Part shown: positions 8,054 to 16,160 of the stretch, piece after piece
Position numbering within the stretch: the first letter of the stretch is position 1
Layout of the letters: each line of letters starts with the position of its first letter
NCBI GenBank assembly: GCA_023404705.1
Contig: JAEYAU010000110.1
Span: 1 to 55,923 of the forward strand
Source of the DNA: Pseudomonadota bacterium
Lineage (GTDB): Bacteria > Pseudomonadota > Alphaproteobacteria > Rhizobiales > Xanthobacteraceae
Direction: 5' to 3'
DNA: 55,923 nucleotides
Notes under the pieces: generated by a model
What the model was told of the DNA's origin: nothing
What the model saw: only the letters and a program-made list of their open reading frames with translations
Database searches by the model: none
Made by a program: the position numbers and the translations under genes

Positions 8054-8562
8054 CGGTGCAGCCGCTCATGCGCATTCCGGTCGGCGTCGTGGTCGAGCGG
8101 CGCAAGGCGAAGAGCCAGTGGATCGACTTCGTCTGGAAGCCGGTCGCTGTGCTCGACGGCATTCCGGACGCGGCGCCCTGGACGGTGCTGTCGGAGGAGG
8201 GCGAGGCCGCCAACTTCTACCTCGGCACGGTGAATATCGATCTTTATCGCAGCGAGACCGGGCACTATCGCGACAATCTGGTGAGCGGCTCTCCGCAGAT
8301 CTGGGTGGTGCTGCGCAGCAGCGACGGCGAGCATCCTTATGAGCTGTTCCTCGCGACGGCGGACCCGGCGGAAGGCGAGGGCTACACGGAGACCGGCAAC
8401 GATCTTGTCGAGCCGGTGCCGATGACCGAGGCGATCCGCGCGGCGATCGAGGATTTCATCGCAGAGCATCACGTCGAGCGCGTCTTCGTGAAGCGAAAGC
8501 GCGACCGCGCCAACCCAGACGCGCTCGCGCGGCGCGGCCCCGCGCAGAAGGACGAGACATGA
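8050..8562 (+). CDS. DUF3305 family protein
   Basis: A 170-residue protein if the GTG at 8050 is used (overlapping the previous TGA as GTGA); ATG at 8068 is the alternative. Its core, IPVGVVVERRKAKSQWIDFVWKP (start only quoted in part) followed by NFYLGTVNIDLYRSETGHYRDNL and PQIWVVLR, is the DUF3305 signature. A basic tail (VFVKRKRDRANPDALARR) ends the protein. DUF3305 and DUF3306 are known as neighbours of FDH genes in many proteobacteria, without a defined role. Soluble, no cofactor motif visible. Overlaps the DUF3306 gene by 4 bases. Confidence 0.88.
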   Translation: MTVQPLMRIPVGVVVERRKAKSQWIDFVWKPVAVLDGIPDAAPWTVLSEEGEAANFYLGTVNIDLYRSETGHYRDNLVSGSPQIWVVLRSSDGEHPYELFLATADPAEGEGYTETGNDLVEPVPMTEAIRAAIEDFIAEHHVERVFVKRKRDRANPDALARRGPAQKDET

Positions 8563-9230
8563 GCGAGCCGGAAGGCTTCCTCCAGCGCTGGTCGCGCCGC
8601 AAGCGCGATACCGACGCCGCGCGCCGCGAAGAGAAGGACGTTGCGCAGGAGGCGAAGGCGGTCGAGCCGAACGCGGGCGGGCCCAAGCCTGCCGAACCGA
8701 ATGCTGCGCCGAAGCCGCCCGAATTCGATCTCTCGACGCTGCCGTCGCTCGACGAGATCGGGCCCGGCACCAAGGTCGACGTGTTCCTGCAGAAGGGCGT
8801 GCCGCTCGACATCTCGCGCGCGGCGCTGCGGCGCGCCTGGAGCAGCGACCCGGCGATCCGCGACTATATCGGCCTCTCGGAGAATGCCTGGGACTTCAAC
8901 GCGACCGAAGGCGTGCCGGGCTTCGGGCCGCTGGAGATGACCGACGATCTTCGGCGCATGGTCGCCGAGATGTTCACGCCGGAGGCGAAGGAGACGCGGT
9001 CCGTCCCGGCCGCGGACGAGACGGCCGCTGCGCCGGAGGAGGCGCCGGCGAAAGAGCCTGAGGCGCAAGCCTCCATCGCGGACGCGCGAAGGCCACAGGA
9101 CGCGCTCGCGCAGCCCGAGAGCGTGGAGCCGCAGCCCGCGCGTGACGAAACCTCCGCGAGCGAGCCAGATGCGCCCGCAGAGCCCGTGCAGGTCGCGCGC
9201 CGCGGCCACGGCGGGGCGATGCCGCGCTGA
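8559..9230 (+). CDS. DUF3306 family protein
   Basis: A 223-residue protein starting MSEPEGFLQRWSRRKRD, the diagnostic DUF3306 start. Residues ~48-140 form the conserved core: FDLSTLPSLDEIGPGTKVDVFL, then ALRRAWSSDPAIRDYIGLSENAWDFN, GFGPLEM. Both the 20-47 linker and the last ~75 residues are Ala/Pro/Glu-rich and probably disordered. The core resembles a partner-binding segment rather than an enzyme; no catalytic residues are evident. It is the last gene of the overlapping five-gene module; after it comes a 647-base gap. Likely an assembly factor for FDH by conserved association. Confidence 0.88.
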   Translation: MSEPEGFLQRWSRRKRDTDAARREEKDVAQEAKAVEPNAGGPKPAEPNAAPKPPEFDLSTLPSLDEIGPGTKVDVFLQKGVPLDISRAALRRAWSSDPAIRDYIGLSENAWDFNATEGVPGFGPLEMTDDLRRMVAEMFTPEAKETRSVPAADETAAAPEEAPAKEPEAQASIADARRPQDALAQPESVEPQPARDETSASEPDAPAEPVQVARRGHGGAMPR

Positions 9231-9877
9231 AGATTGCGACACGTGGCGCGTATTCGTGCGGCGCTTCGACGCGCCAAGGGGCGCGATCGCGACCTCCCCG
9301 AACACCATCGGCGGCGCCGAGAATTCTTGAGACCTCGATGCGCTCCATGGAGCGCCGAGTTTCAGATCGCTCAAAATGCGCCGGGGTCGGTCGGGCGGGT
9401 GCCCGGCGCGCCCACGCGCGAAACTGCGGATGTGACTGTGCCACCGCGCGTTTCGGAAAGCGAAACCGGCAAACGATTTCTTGGCGCGCCGTCGGCGCTG
9501 GAATGTCGACTCGCAAAGTCTAGATTGAGTTCGAGGTGGAAAATAAGACGAGGACGTCGCAAGCAGTAAATCCGTCAATAATGCGGCGCCAGAGTCGTAG
9601 TCTCAGCAACCGATAGAAGAGAAGACTGCAAGTGAATCCGCTTCGACATACGAAAGCACTACAAAGTTGACGCGACGTGGCCTCCGCCACGCCATGCATT
9701 GCCGATTTAGCCTTCAGTTGCAGCGCAAACTGCATGTCCCATAGCCCGAAGCTATTGACCGCGCCGGAATCCCGTCGCAATCTGCGCATGTTGATGCACA
9801 TTAGAAAAAACAAAAACCAGCAGCGCTTCTGAAGAACACAAGAAGAAGAAACGGAAGCAGAGGGTCGTGGGAGGGAC
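9231..9877. other. Long AT-enriched intergenic leader before the HTH-TorD gene
   Basis: No convincing gene: short frames here lack family resemblance and ribosome sites. From about 9520 to 9860 the composition shifts to much lower GC than the flanks, with poly-A runs just upstream of the TorD-type gene (TTAGAAAAAACAAAAACC, ~9801-9818). A TTGACC hexamer is at 9755-9760 and an imperfect inverted repeat at 9783-9800. This is most simply a long promoter/5' leader of the FDH operon, possibly with remnants of a lost gene. Confidence 0.5.
9783..9800. promoter_or_regulatory. Inverted repeat TGCGCAT-N4-ATGCACA, candidate operator
   Basis: TGCGCAT-GTTG-ATGCACA is a 7+7 inverted repeat with one mismatch, about 80 bases before the start of the HTH-TorD fusion and just downstream of a TTGACC hexamer. 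Its place in the FDH operon promoter and the HTH domain in the first gene make it a possible autoregulatory site. Inference only. Confidence 0.35.
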
Positions 9878-10657
9878 ATGCGCGAGCCGGGACTGAGCGT
9901 CGCGATCCGGGTGGCCGGCGGCGTGAGCGAGCTTGCGCGGCGCTTGGGCATTTCGCAGCCCTCGGTCTCCAATTGGGATCGCATTCCCGCGGAACGCGTG
10001 CTCGCGGTGGAAGCCATCACGGGCGTGAGCCGCTCCGTCCTTCGCCCCGATCTCTACGAGGAACGCCCCATCGTGAATGACGACGTCGACGAGGTCACGG
10101 CCGCGCGCGCGCAGGAATATGCGTTGCTCGCCGTCCTGCTGGCCCGCGCGCCGAACCAGGATCTGCTCGATCGGCTCGCACAGCTGCGCGGCGATCCGAG
10201 CCCGCTCGGGATCGCCCATATGGGGCTCGCCGAGGCCGCGGGCTCGGTCACGGTCGAGCAAGTCGAGCGCGAGTTCTTCGATCTGTTCATCGGCGTCGGG
10301 CGCGGCGAGCTGCTTCCCTACGGCTCCTATTATCTGACGGGCTTCCTGCACGAGCGGCCGCTCGCGCGCCTGCGCGGCGATCTCGCGCCGCTCGGCATCG
10401 CGCGCAGCGAAGGCAATGTGGAGCCCGAGGATCACATCGCGACGCTGTGCGAGATCATGTCGGGCGTGGTCGGCGGGCGCTTTCCGGCGCCGCAGGGCAC
10501 CGACCAGCAGCTGTTCGAAAAGCATCTCGCGCCTTGGGCCGACCGCTTCTTCCAGGATCTGGAGCGGGCGCAGGCCGCGAACTTCTACGCCCGCGTCGGT
10601 GCGATCGGGCGCGTGTTCTTCGAAATCGAACGGGAGGCCTTCGCGCTGCCGTCTTAA
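9878..10657 (+). CDS. TorD/DmsD-type Tat chaperone with N-terminal YdaS/Cro-like HTH
   Basis: A 259-residue protein with two domains. Residues ~9-58 are a YdaS/Cro-like helix-turn-helix (GGVSELARRLGISQPSVSNW, then RIPAERVLAVEAITGVSRSVLRPDLY). Residues ~70-255 are an all-helical TorD chaperone domain with the family pattern ELLPYGSYYLTGFLHERPLARLR and a C-terminal HLAPWADRFFQDLERA. TorD family proteins bind the Tat signal and apo form of molybdoenzymes until the cofactor is inserted. Here the client is presumably the FDH catalytic subunit or the 65-residue Tat protein just downstream. The HTH could make the operon respond to free chaperone, i.e. to unfilled FDH. The start ATG has GGGAGGG upstream. 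Confidence 0.9.
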   Translation: MREPGLSVAIRVAGGVSELARRLGISQPSVSNWDRIPAERVLAVEAITGVSRSVLRPDLYEERPIVNDDVDEVTAARAQEYALLAVLLARAPNQDLLDRLAQLRGDPSPLGIAHMGLAEAAGSVTVEQVEREFFDLFIGVGRGELLPYGSYYLTGFLHERPLARLRGDLAPLGIARSEGNVEPEDHIATLCEIMSGVVGGRFPAPQGTDQQLFEKHLAPWADRFFQDLERAQAANFYARVGAIGRVFFEIEREAFALPS

Positions 10658-10701
10658 CGGCAACGCAGGGCCGCAACAGTCACGGCACGGAGGTGACGGC
10701 G

Positions 10702-10899
10702 ATGAAACGGAACGAGACAGCGAAGCTAGGCCGTCGTGATGTCCTGCGCGTGCTTGGCGTCGGCGCAGGTGTCGCCGCCACGAGCGCGGCGCCGCTCGCG
10801 ACCGCCGCACAGGCGACCGAGTCGGACGCCGACAAGAAGAAGGCCCGCTACAAGGAAACCGATCACGTGAAGACCTTCTACCGGGTCAACCGTTACTAA
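10702..10899 (+). CDS. Small Tat-signal protein of the FDH region
   Basis: A 65-residue protein: basic start MKRNETAK, twin-arginine motif GRRDVLRVLG, hydrophobic Ala-rich h-region (residues 19-36, ending ATAAQA), then a short charged mature part ending KTFYRVNRY. It matches the family known as formate dehydrogenase region TAT target, recalled from the TIGR set. Mature size would be only ~25-28 residues. ATG 10702 is preceded by GGAGGTGA. It sits 44 bases after the TorD-type chaperone and 12 bases before the FDH catalytic gene, so it is surely co-expressed. It may be a small FDH subunit or a Tat escort; function unknown. Confidence 0.88.
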   Translation: MKRNETAKLGRRDVLRVLGVGAGVAATSAAPLATAAQATESDADKKKARYKETDHVKTFYRVNRY

Positions 10900-10911
10900 G
10901 GGGAGGCAGCC

Positions 10912-13824
10912 TTGCTCATCAGAAGGACACAGCGCGAGGCCCGCCGCGGACAGCTCGTGGCCGCGCTCGCGGGCCGGTCGCAGACCGGCCTTGACCGCCG
11001 CGCATTCCTGCGTCGCTCCGGCCTGGTGGCCGGTGGAGTCGCTGCGCTCGGCGCGCTGCCGCTCACCGGCGTGCGCAAGGCCGAGGCCGGCCCGCCGCCC
11101 GCGCAGGGCGCCAAGGTCGAGCTGCGCAAGAACATCTGCACGCACTGCTCGGTCGGCTGCACGGTCACGGCCGAGGTGTCGAACGGCGTCTGGATCGGCC
11201 AGGAGCCGAGCTGGGAAAGCCCGATCAATCGCGGCTCGCATTGCGCCAAGGGCGCGGCGGTGCGCGAGCTCGTGCACGGCGACCGCCGGCTCAAATATCC
11301 GATGAAGATCGTCAACGGCCAGTGGACCCGCATCTCCTGGGACCAGGCGATCAACGAGATCGGCGACAAGCTCAACGAGATCCGCGCCAAGTCCGGCCCC
11401 GAGTCGGTCTACTGGCTCGGCTCGGCGAAGTTCTCCAACGAGGGCTCGTATCTCAACCGCAAGCTGGCGGCCTTCTGGGGCACCAACAACTCCGACCACC
11501 AGGCGCGCATCTGTCACTCCACCACGGTGACGGGCGTCGCGAACACCTGGGGCTACGGCGCCCAGACCAACAGCTACAACGACATCCGCAATACGAAGAC
11601 CATCATCTTCATGGGCTCGAACGCGGCCGAGGCGCATCCCGTCTCGCTGCAGCACGTGATCACCGGCAAGGAGACCAACCGCGCCAACATGATCGTCATG
11701 GATCCGCGCATGACGCGGACCGCGGCGCATGCCACCGAATATGTGCGCTTCCGCTCCGGCACCGACATTCCGGTGATCTGGGGCATGCTGCACCACATCT
11801 TCAAGAACGGCTGGGAGGACAAGGACTTCATCCGCCAGCGCGTCTACGGCATGGACGAGGTGCGCAAGGAAGTCGAGAAGTGGACTCCCGAGGAGGTCGA
11901 GCGCGTGACCGGCGTGCCGGGCGCGCAGCTCGAGATGGTGGCGAAGAAGTTCGCGACCGAGAAGCCCTCGACCTTCATCTGGTGCATGGGCGCGACCCAG
12001 CACACGGTCTCGACCGCCAACGTGCGCTCGTTCTGCACGCTGCTGCTCGCCACCGGTAACGTCGGCAAGTTCGGCACCGGCGCGAACATCTTCCGCGGTC
12101 ACTGCAACGTGCAGGGCGCGACCGACCTCGGCCTCGATATCGTGACGCTGCCGCTCTACTACGGCCTCACCGAGGGCGCGTGGAAGCACTGGTGCCGGGT
12201 CTGGGAAGTCGACTACGAGTGGATGCAGACGCGCTTCGAGTCGAAGCAGATCATGGAGACGTCGGGCATCCCGTCGACCCGCTGGTTCGACGCGGCCACG
12301 CTGCCGAAGGATCAGGTCGGCCAGTCGAGCAACCTGAAGGCCATGATGGTGTTCGGCCACGGCGGCAATACCGTGACCCGCATGCCCGAGGCCAAGAAGG
12401 GCATCGAAGCGCTCGACCTGCTGGTGGTCGCCGATCCGCATCCCACCACCTGGGCGGCGCTGTCGGAGCGCAAGAACAACACCTACCTGCTGCCGATCTG
12501 CACCCAGTTCGAGTGCAAGGGATCGCGCACAGCCTCGAACCGCTCGCTGCAGTGGTACGAGCAGGTGGTGGCTCCGATCTTCGAGTCGAAGAACGACTAC
12601 GAGGTCATGTACCTGCTGGCCAAGAAGCTCGGCTTCGCCGACCGGATGTTCAAGAACATCAAGGTCGAGAACAACGTGCCGGAGGCCGAGGACATCCTCC
12701 GCGAGATCAATCGCGGCGGCTTCTCGACGGGCTATTCGGGCCAGTCGCCGGAGCGGCTGAAGGCGCACATGAAAAACCAGGGCAAGTTCGACCTGGTGAC
12801 GCTGCGCGCGCCGAAGGACGATCCGGAGATCGGCGGCGACTATTACGGCCTGCCGTGGCCGTGCTGGGGCACGCCGGAGATCCGGCATCCGGGCACGCAC
12901 ACGCTCTACAATCCGAACATCCACGTGAAGGACGGCGGCGGCACGTTCCGCGCGCGTTTCGGCGTGGAGCGCAACGGCGTCAGCCTGCTGGCCGACGGCG
13001 TCTACTCGGTCGGCTCGGAGATCAAGGACGGCTATCCCGAGTTCACCTACGGCGTGCTCAAGAAGCTCGGCTGGGACAAGGACCTCACCGAGCAGGAGCG
13101 CGCGACCATCGAGCGCATCGGCGGCAACAACCCCGACGCGGTCGGCTGGGCGATCGACCTCTCGGGCGGCATCATCCGCGTCACGCTGGAGCACGGCGTG
13201 ATGGCCTACGGCAACGGCAAGGCCCGCGCCATGGCGTGGAACTTGCCCGACCCGGTGCCGGTGCATCGCGAGCCGATCTACTCGCCGCGTCCGGAGCTGG
13301 TCGCGAAGTATCCGACCTATCCGAACGCAAAGCAGTTCCGCATGCCCAATGTCGGCTTCGACGTGCAGAAGGCCGCGGTCGAGAAGGGGATCGCCAAGCA
13401 GTTCCCGCTGATCCTCACCTCGGGCCGGCTCGTCGAATACGAAGGCGGCGGCGAGGAGACGCGCTCCAACAAGTGGCTCGCCGAGCTGCAGCAGGATGCC
13501 TTCATCGAGATCAATCCTGCGGATGCGAACGAGCGCGGCATCAAGGACGGCGCCTGGGTGCTGGTGAACGGCCCCGAGATGGCGGGCGGCAAGGCCTGCC
13601 GCGTCAAGGCGCTGGTCACCGAGCGCGTCGGCAAGGGCGTCACCTGGATGCCCTTCCACTTCGCGGGCTGGTTCCAGAGCGAGGACCAGCGCAAGAACTA
13701 TCCGCCCGGCACGGATCCGATCGTGCTCGGCGAAAGCGTGAACATCATCACGACCTACGGCTACGACCCGGCGACCGGCATGCAAGAGCCGAAAGCCACG
13801 CTCTGCCAGGTCAGGGCAGCGTAA
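10912..13824 (+). CDS. fdhA: Formate dehydrogenase catalytic (alpha) subunit, Cys form
   Basis: A 970-residue molybdopterin oxidoreductase that oxidises formate to CO2. The start is TTG 10912 with GGGGAGG 5 bases upstream; no ATG fits. Tat signal: DRRAFLRRSG (residues ~28-37) followed by an Ala/Gly-rich h-region, so the mature enzyme is periplasmic. A [4Fe-4S] site is C76-x2-C79-x3-C83-x27-C111. The catalytic metal ligand is C201 followed by H202 in ARICHSTT, where the E. coli Fdh-N/Fdh-O enzymes have selenocysteine. The C-terminal ~130 residues (LTSGRLVEYEGGGEETRSN, AWVLVNGPEM) are the dinucleotide-binding domain. Length is close to the Fdh-N alpha type. It forms an operon with the beta and gamma subunits; whether Mo or W is used cannot be told from sequence. 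Confidence 0.95.
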   Translation: MLIRRTQREARRGQLVAALAGRSQTGLDRRAFLRRSGLVAGGVAALGALPLTGVRKAEAGPPPAQGAKVELRKNICTHCSVGCTVTAEVSNGVWIGQEPSWESPINRGSHCAKGAAVRELVHGDRRLKYPMKIVNGQWTRISWDQAINEIGDKLNEIRAKSGPESVYWLGSAKFSNEGSYLNRKLAAFWGTNNSDHQARICHSTTVTGVANTWGYGAQTNSYNDIRNTKTIIFMGSNAAEAHPVSLQHVITGKETNRANMIVMDPRMTRTAAHATEYVRFRSGTDIPVIWGMLHHIFKNGWEDKDFIRQRVYGMDEVRKEVEKWTPEEVERVTGVPGAQLEMVAKKFATEKPSTFIWCMGATQHTVSTANVRSFCTLLLATGNVGKFGTGANIFRGHCNVQGATDLGLDIVTLPLYYGLTEGAWKHWCRVWEVDYEWMQTRFESKQIMETSGIPSTRWFDAATLPKDQVGQSSNLKAMMVFGHGGNTVTRMPEAKKGIEALDLLVVADPHPTTWAALSERKNNTYLLPICTQFECKGSRTASNRSLQWYEQVVAPIFESKNDYEVMYLLAKKLGFADRMFKNIKVENNVPEAEDILREINRGGFSTGYSGQSPERLKAHMKNQGKFDLVTLRAPKDDPEIGGDYYGLPWPCWGTPEIRHPGTHTLYNPNIHVKDGGGTFRARFGVERNGVSLLADGVYSVGSEIKDGYPEFTYGVLKKLGWDKDLTEQERATIERIGGNNPDAVGWAIDLSGGIIRVTLEHGVMAYGNGKARAMAWNLPDPVPVHREPIYSPRPELVAKYPTYPNAKQFRMPNVGFDVQKAAVEKGIAKQFPLILTSGRLVEYEGGGEETRSNKWLAELQQDAFIEINPADANERGIKDGAWVLVNGPEMAGGKACRVKALVTERVGKGVTWMPFHFAGWFQSEDQRKNYPPGTDPIVLGESVNIITTYGYDPATGMQEPKATLCQVRAA

Positions 13825-13837
13825 GGAGGACTCGACA

Positions 13838-14434
13838 ATGGCTCGGATGAAGTTTCTCTGCGACGCCGACCGTTGCATCGAGTGCAACGCTTGCGTCACC
13901 GCCTGCAAGAACGAGCACGACGTGCCGTGGGGCATCAACCGCCGCCGCGTCGTCACGCTCAACGACGGCAAGCCGGGTGAGCGGTCCATCTCGATGGCCT
14001 GCATGCACTGCACCGACGCGCCCTGCGCGGCGGTGTGCCCGACCAATGCCTTCTACACGACCGCCGACGCCGTCGTCCTGCATTCAAAGGACATCTGCAT
14101 CGGCTGCGGTTACTGCTTCTACGCGTGCCCGTTCGGCGCGCCGCAGTATCCGCGGGTCGGCAACTTCGGCTCGCGCGGCAAGATGGACAAGTGCACCTTC
14201 TGCGCCGGCGGTCCGGAGGCGGACGGCACCAAGGAAGAGTATGCGCAGTACGGCTCGAACCGCCTCGCCGAAGGCAAGCTGCCGCTCTGTGCCGAGATGT
14301 GCTCGACCAAGTCGCTGCTCGCCGGTGACGGCGAGATCATCGCCCAGATCTACAAGGAGCGGGTGACGAAACGCGGCTACGGCTCGGGCGCGTGGGGCTG
14401 GAAGACGGCCTATCGCGAAGGCATCAACGTCTAG
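13838..14434 (+). CDS. fdhB: Formate dehydrogenase beta subunit, four [4Fe-4S] clusters
   Basis: A 198-residue iron-sulfur subunit of the FDH3/HybA type. Sixteen cysteines make four clusters: 13/16/19/23, 55/58/63/67, 87/90/93/97 and 119/122/151/155. It passes electrons from the catalytic subunit to the membrane cytochrome b. It has no signal peptide, as expected for co-export with the Tat-bearing alpha subunit, and lacks the C-terminal transmembrane helix of the longer E. coli FdnH, making it a short form. The ribosome site AAGGAGG overlaps the fdhA stop codon and ATG 13838 follows at normal spacing. Confidence 0.95.
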   Translation: MARMKFLCDADRCIECNACVTACKNEHDVPWGINRRRVVTLNDGKPGERSISMACMHCTDAPCAAVCPTNAFYTTADAVVLHSKDICIGCGYCFYACPFGAPQYPRVGNFGSRGKMDKCTFCAGGPEADGTKEEYAQYGSNRLAEGKLPLCAEMCSTKSLLAGDGEIIAQIYKERVTKRGYGSGAWGWKTAYREGINV

Positions 14435-14519
14435 GTTCTCGCAATCCGGCGCGACGGGCGACCGTCGCGCCGGAGGCGAGGCAACGACAAGAACCAGACG
14501 GGAATTTGGAGGACGGGAC

Positions 14520-15524
14520 ATGGCGGCGCTTCTGGCACGCGTCACGACGATCATCGGTCTCATCGCGCTTCTCGTGTTGGCCGCCGCACCGCCGGCGAGC
14601 GCGCAGAGCGTCAATCCGACCGCGAGCTCCGTGAAGGAGGAGCAGCTTCTCAACGCGCTGCGCGACGGCGGCACGATCAGCGGGCGCGTCTCGATCCCGG
14701 ATGCGAAGTCCGGCACGCTCATTCAGCCGGAAGGCCGCGACTGGCGCTCGTTCCACGAGGGCGCGCTGCGCTGGGTCGGCGCCATCTCGATCCTCGGCAT
14801 CCTCGCCGCCATCGTCGTGTTCTATCTCACGCGCGGCATGGTCAAGCTGGAGAGCGGCCGCTCGGGACGCACGATCGTGCGCTTCAACGGCTTCGAGCGT
14901 TTCGTACACTGGATGACGGCGACCTGCTTCATCATCCTGGCGATCTCGGGCCTCAACATCACGTTCGGCAAGTCGCTGCTGCTGCCGATCATGAGCGCCG
15001 AGGCGTTCACGGCCTTCTCGCAGTGGGGCAAGTACGCGCACAACTATCTCAGCTTCCCGTTCACGATCGGCGTTGTCCTGATCTTCCTGATGTGGATCGC
15101 GGGCAATATTCCGAGCAAGGTCGACGTCGAGTGGGCGAAGCGCGGCGGCGGCCTGTTCGGCGACGACCATCCGCCGGCCGGCCGCTTCAACGCAGGCCAG
15201 AAGATGATCTACTGGATCGTGGTGATCGGCGGTGGCGCGGTGGCGATCACCGGCTACCTGCTGATGTTCCCGTTCTACGGGACGACCATCGCGGGCCTGC
15301 AGCTCGCGGCGGTCATCCACGGAATCGTCGGCGTGCTGTTCGTCGCGGCCATGATCGCCCACATCTATATCGGCACCATCGGCATGGAAGGCGCCTTCGA
15401 GGCCATGGGCAGCGGCGAGGTGGACGTGAACTGGGCCAAGCAGCACCACGCGCTCTGGCTCGAGCAGGAGAACCAGCGCCGCGCCGCGGGCGAGCCGCGC
15501 GCCTCGGCGGCGCCGGCCGAATAG
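14520..15524 (+). CDS. fdhC: Formate dehydrogenase gamma subunit, cytochrome b
   Basis: A 334-residue membrane cytochrome b of the FdnI/FdoI family. It starts with a cleavable-looking signal (hydrophobic 10-24, ...ASAQ at 29) and a ~55-residue periplasmic segment, longer than the E. coli subunit. Transmembrane segments are at about 85-104, 131-148, 179-196, 228-250 and 262-285. Candidate heme ligands are H130 (FVHWMT), H174 (YAHNYL), H267 (VIHGIV) and H281 (IAHIYI). It anchors FDH and reduces quinone. The GAGGACGGGA-type ribosome site precedes ATG 14520. A hairpin follows, closing the structural operon. Confidence 0.93.
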   Translation: MAALLARVTTIIGLIALLVLAAAPPASAQSVNPTASSVKEEQLLNALRDGGTISGRVSIPDAKSGTLIQPEGRDWRSFHEGALRWVGAISILGILAAIVVFYLTRGMVKLESGRSGRTIVRFNGFERFVHWMTATCFIILAISGLNITFGKSLLLPIMSAEAFTAFSQWGKYAHNYLSFPFTIGVVLIFLMWIAGNIPSKVDVEWAKRGGGLFGDDHPPAGRFNAGQKMIYWIVVIGGGAVAITGYLLMFPFYGTTIAGLQLAAVIHGIVGVLFVAAMIAHIYIGTIGMEGAFEAMGSGEVDVNWAKQHHALWLEQENQRRAAGEPRASAAPAE

Positions 15525-15550
15525 CCGATTAACCGGCTCCATGAATGTGA

Positions 15551-15576
15551 ACGCCCGGCCTTGCGGCCGGGCGTTT
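15551..15576 (+). terminator. Rho-independent-type hairpin after fdhC
   Basis: ACGCCCGGCC-TTGC-GGCCGGGCGTTT: a 9-10 bp GC stem with a TTGC loop and a short T run, between fdhC and mobB. It probably attenuates rather than fully blocks reading into mobB, because the T run is brief. Confidence 0.75.
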
Positions 15577-15608
15577 GCGTTCGCCCGGCCCGTTGCTATG
15601 TCTAGCTG

Positions 15609-16160
15609 ATGCGCATCATCGGACTGGCCGGCTGGAGCGGCTCGGGCAAGACCACGCTGCTCACCAAAGTGCTGCCCCGCCTCACGGCGCGCGGGCTCAC
15701 GGTTTCGACCGTGAAGCACGCCCATCACGGCTTCGACGTCGACACGCCGGGCAAGGACTCGCACAGCCACCGGCTCGCGGGCGCGACGGAGGTGCTGGTC
15801 TCGTCGGGCAAGCGCTGGGCGCTGATGCACGAGCTGCGTGGCGAGGAGGAGCCGACGATCTACCAGCTCCTGCGCCACATGACGCCGGTCGACCTGGTGG
15901 TGGTCGAAGGCTTCAAGATCGCGCTGCATCCGAAGATCGAGGTCTATCGCGCCGAGGTCGGCAAGCCGCCGTTCCATCCTGAGAACCCGCGCGTCGTCGG
16001 CATCGCGTCGGACACGCCGTTCCCGCATGCGGGGCGGCCCGTGGTGGCGATCGACGATGTGGAGGCGATCGCCGATCTGATGATCGCCAAGGCCGAGGAT
16101 CTCGAGACCGTGCTCAAGCGCGCGGCATCGCCCTCGCGAGAGCCGCAATGGCTCAGCTGA
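15609..16160 (+). CDS. mobB: MobB, molybdopterin-guanine dinucleotide biosynthesis adaptor
   Basis: A 183-residue GTP-binding protein with the P-loop GWSGSGKTT (residues 8-16), the STVKHAHHGFDVDTPGKDS segment and DLVVVEGFK (switch/Walker B region), all typical of MobB. It assists MobA in making the guanine dinucleotide form of Mo cofactor used by FDH. It overlaps moeA by 13 bases, so the two are translated together. Size is normal for the family. Confidence 0.94.
   Translation: MRIIGLAGWSGSGKTTLLTKVLPRLTARGLTVSTVKHAHHGFDVDTPGKDSHSHRLAGATEVLVSSGKRWALMHELRGEEEPTIYQLLRHMTPVDLVVVEGFKIALHPKIEVYRAEVGKPPFHPENPRVVGIASDTPFPHAGRPVVAIDDVEAIADLMIAKAEDLETVLKRAASPSREPQWLS

Noticed and set aside
9234..9569. 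A 111-codon frame in the long leader before the HTH-TorD gene
   Set aside because: No ribosome site, no conserved pattern and biased Arg content; treated as non-coding.
11512..11514. Possible selenocysteine site in fdhA
   Set aside because: The codon at the active-site position is TGT (Cys), not TGA, so no selenocysteine insertion element is needed.
12180..13850. A 556-codon frame on the plus strand
   Set aside because: Alternate frame of fdhA with skewed Arg/Gly/His composition.
10726..14046. A 1106-codon open frame on the minus strand
   Set aside because: It is the complement of fdhA and fdhB, whose motifs are unambiguous; composition is the Arg/His/Asp-rich type seen in high-GC shadows.
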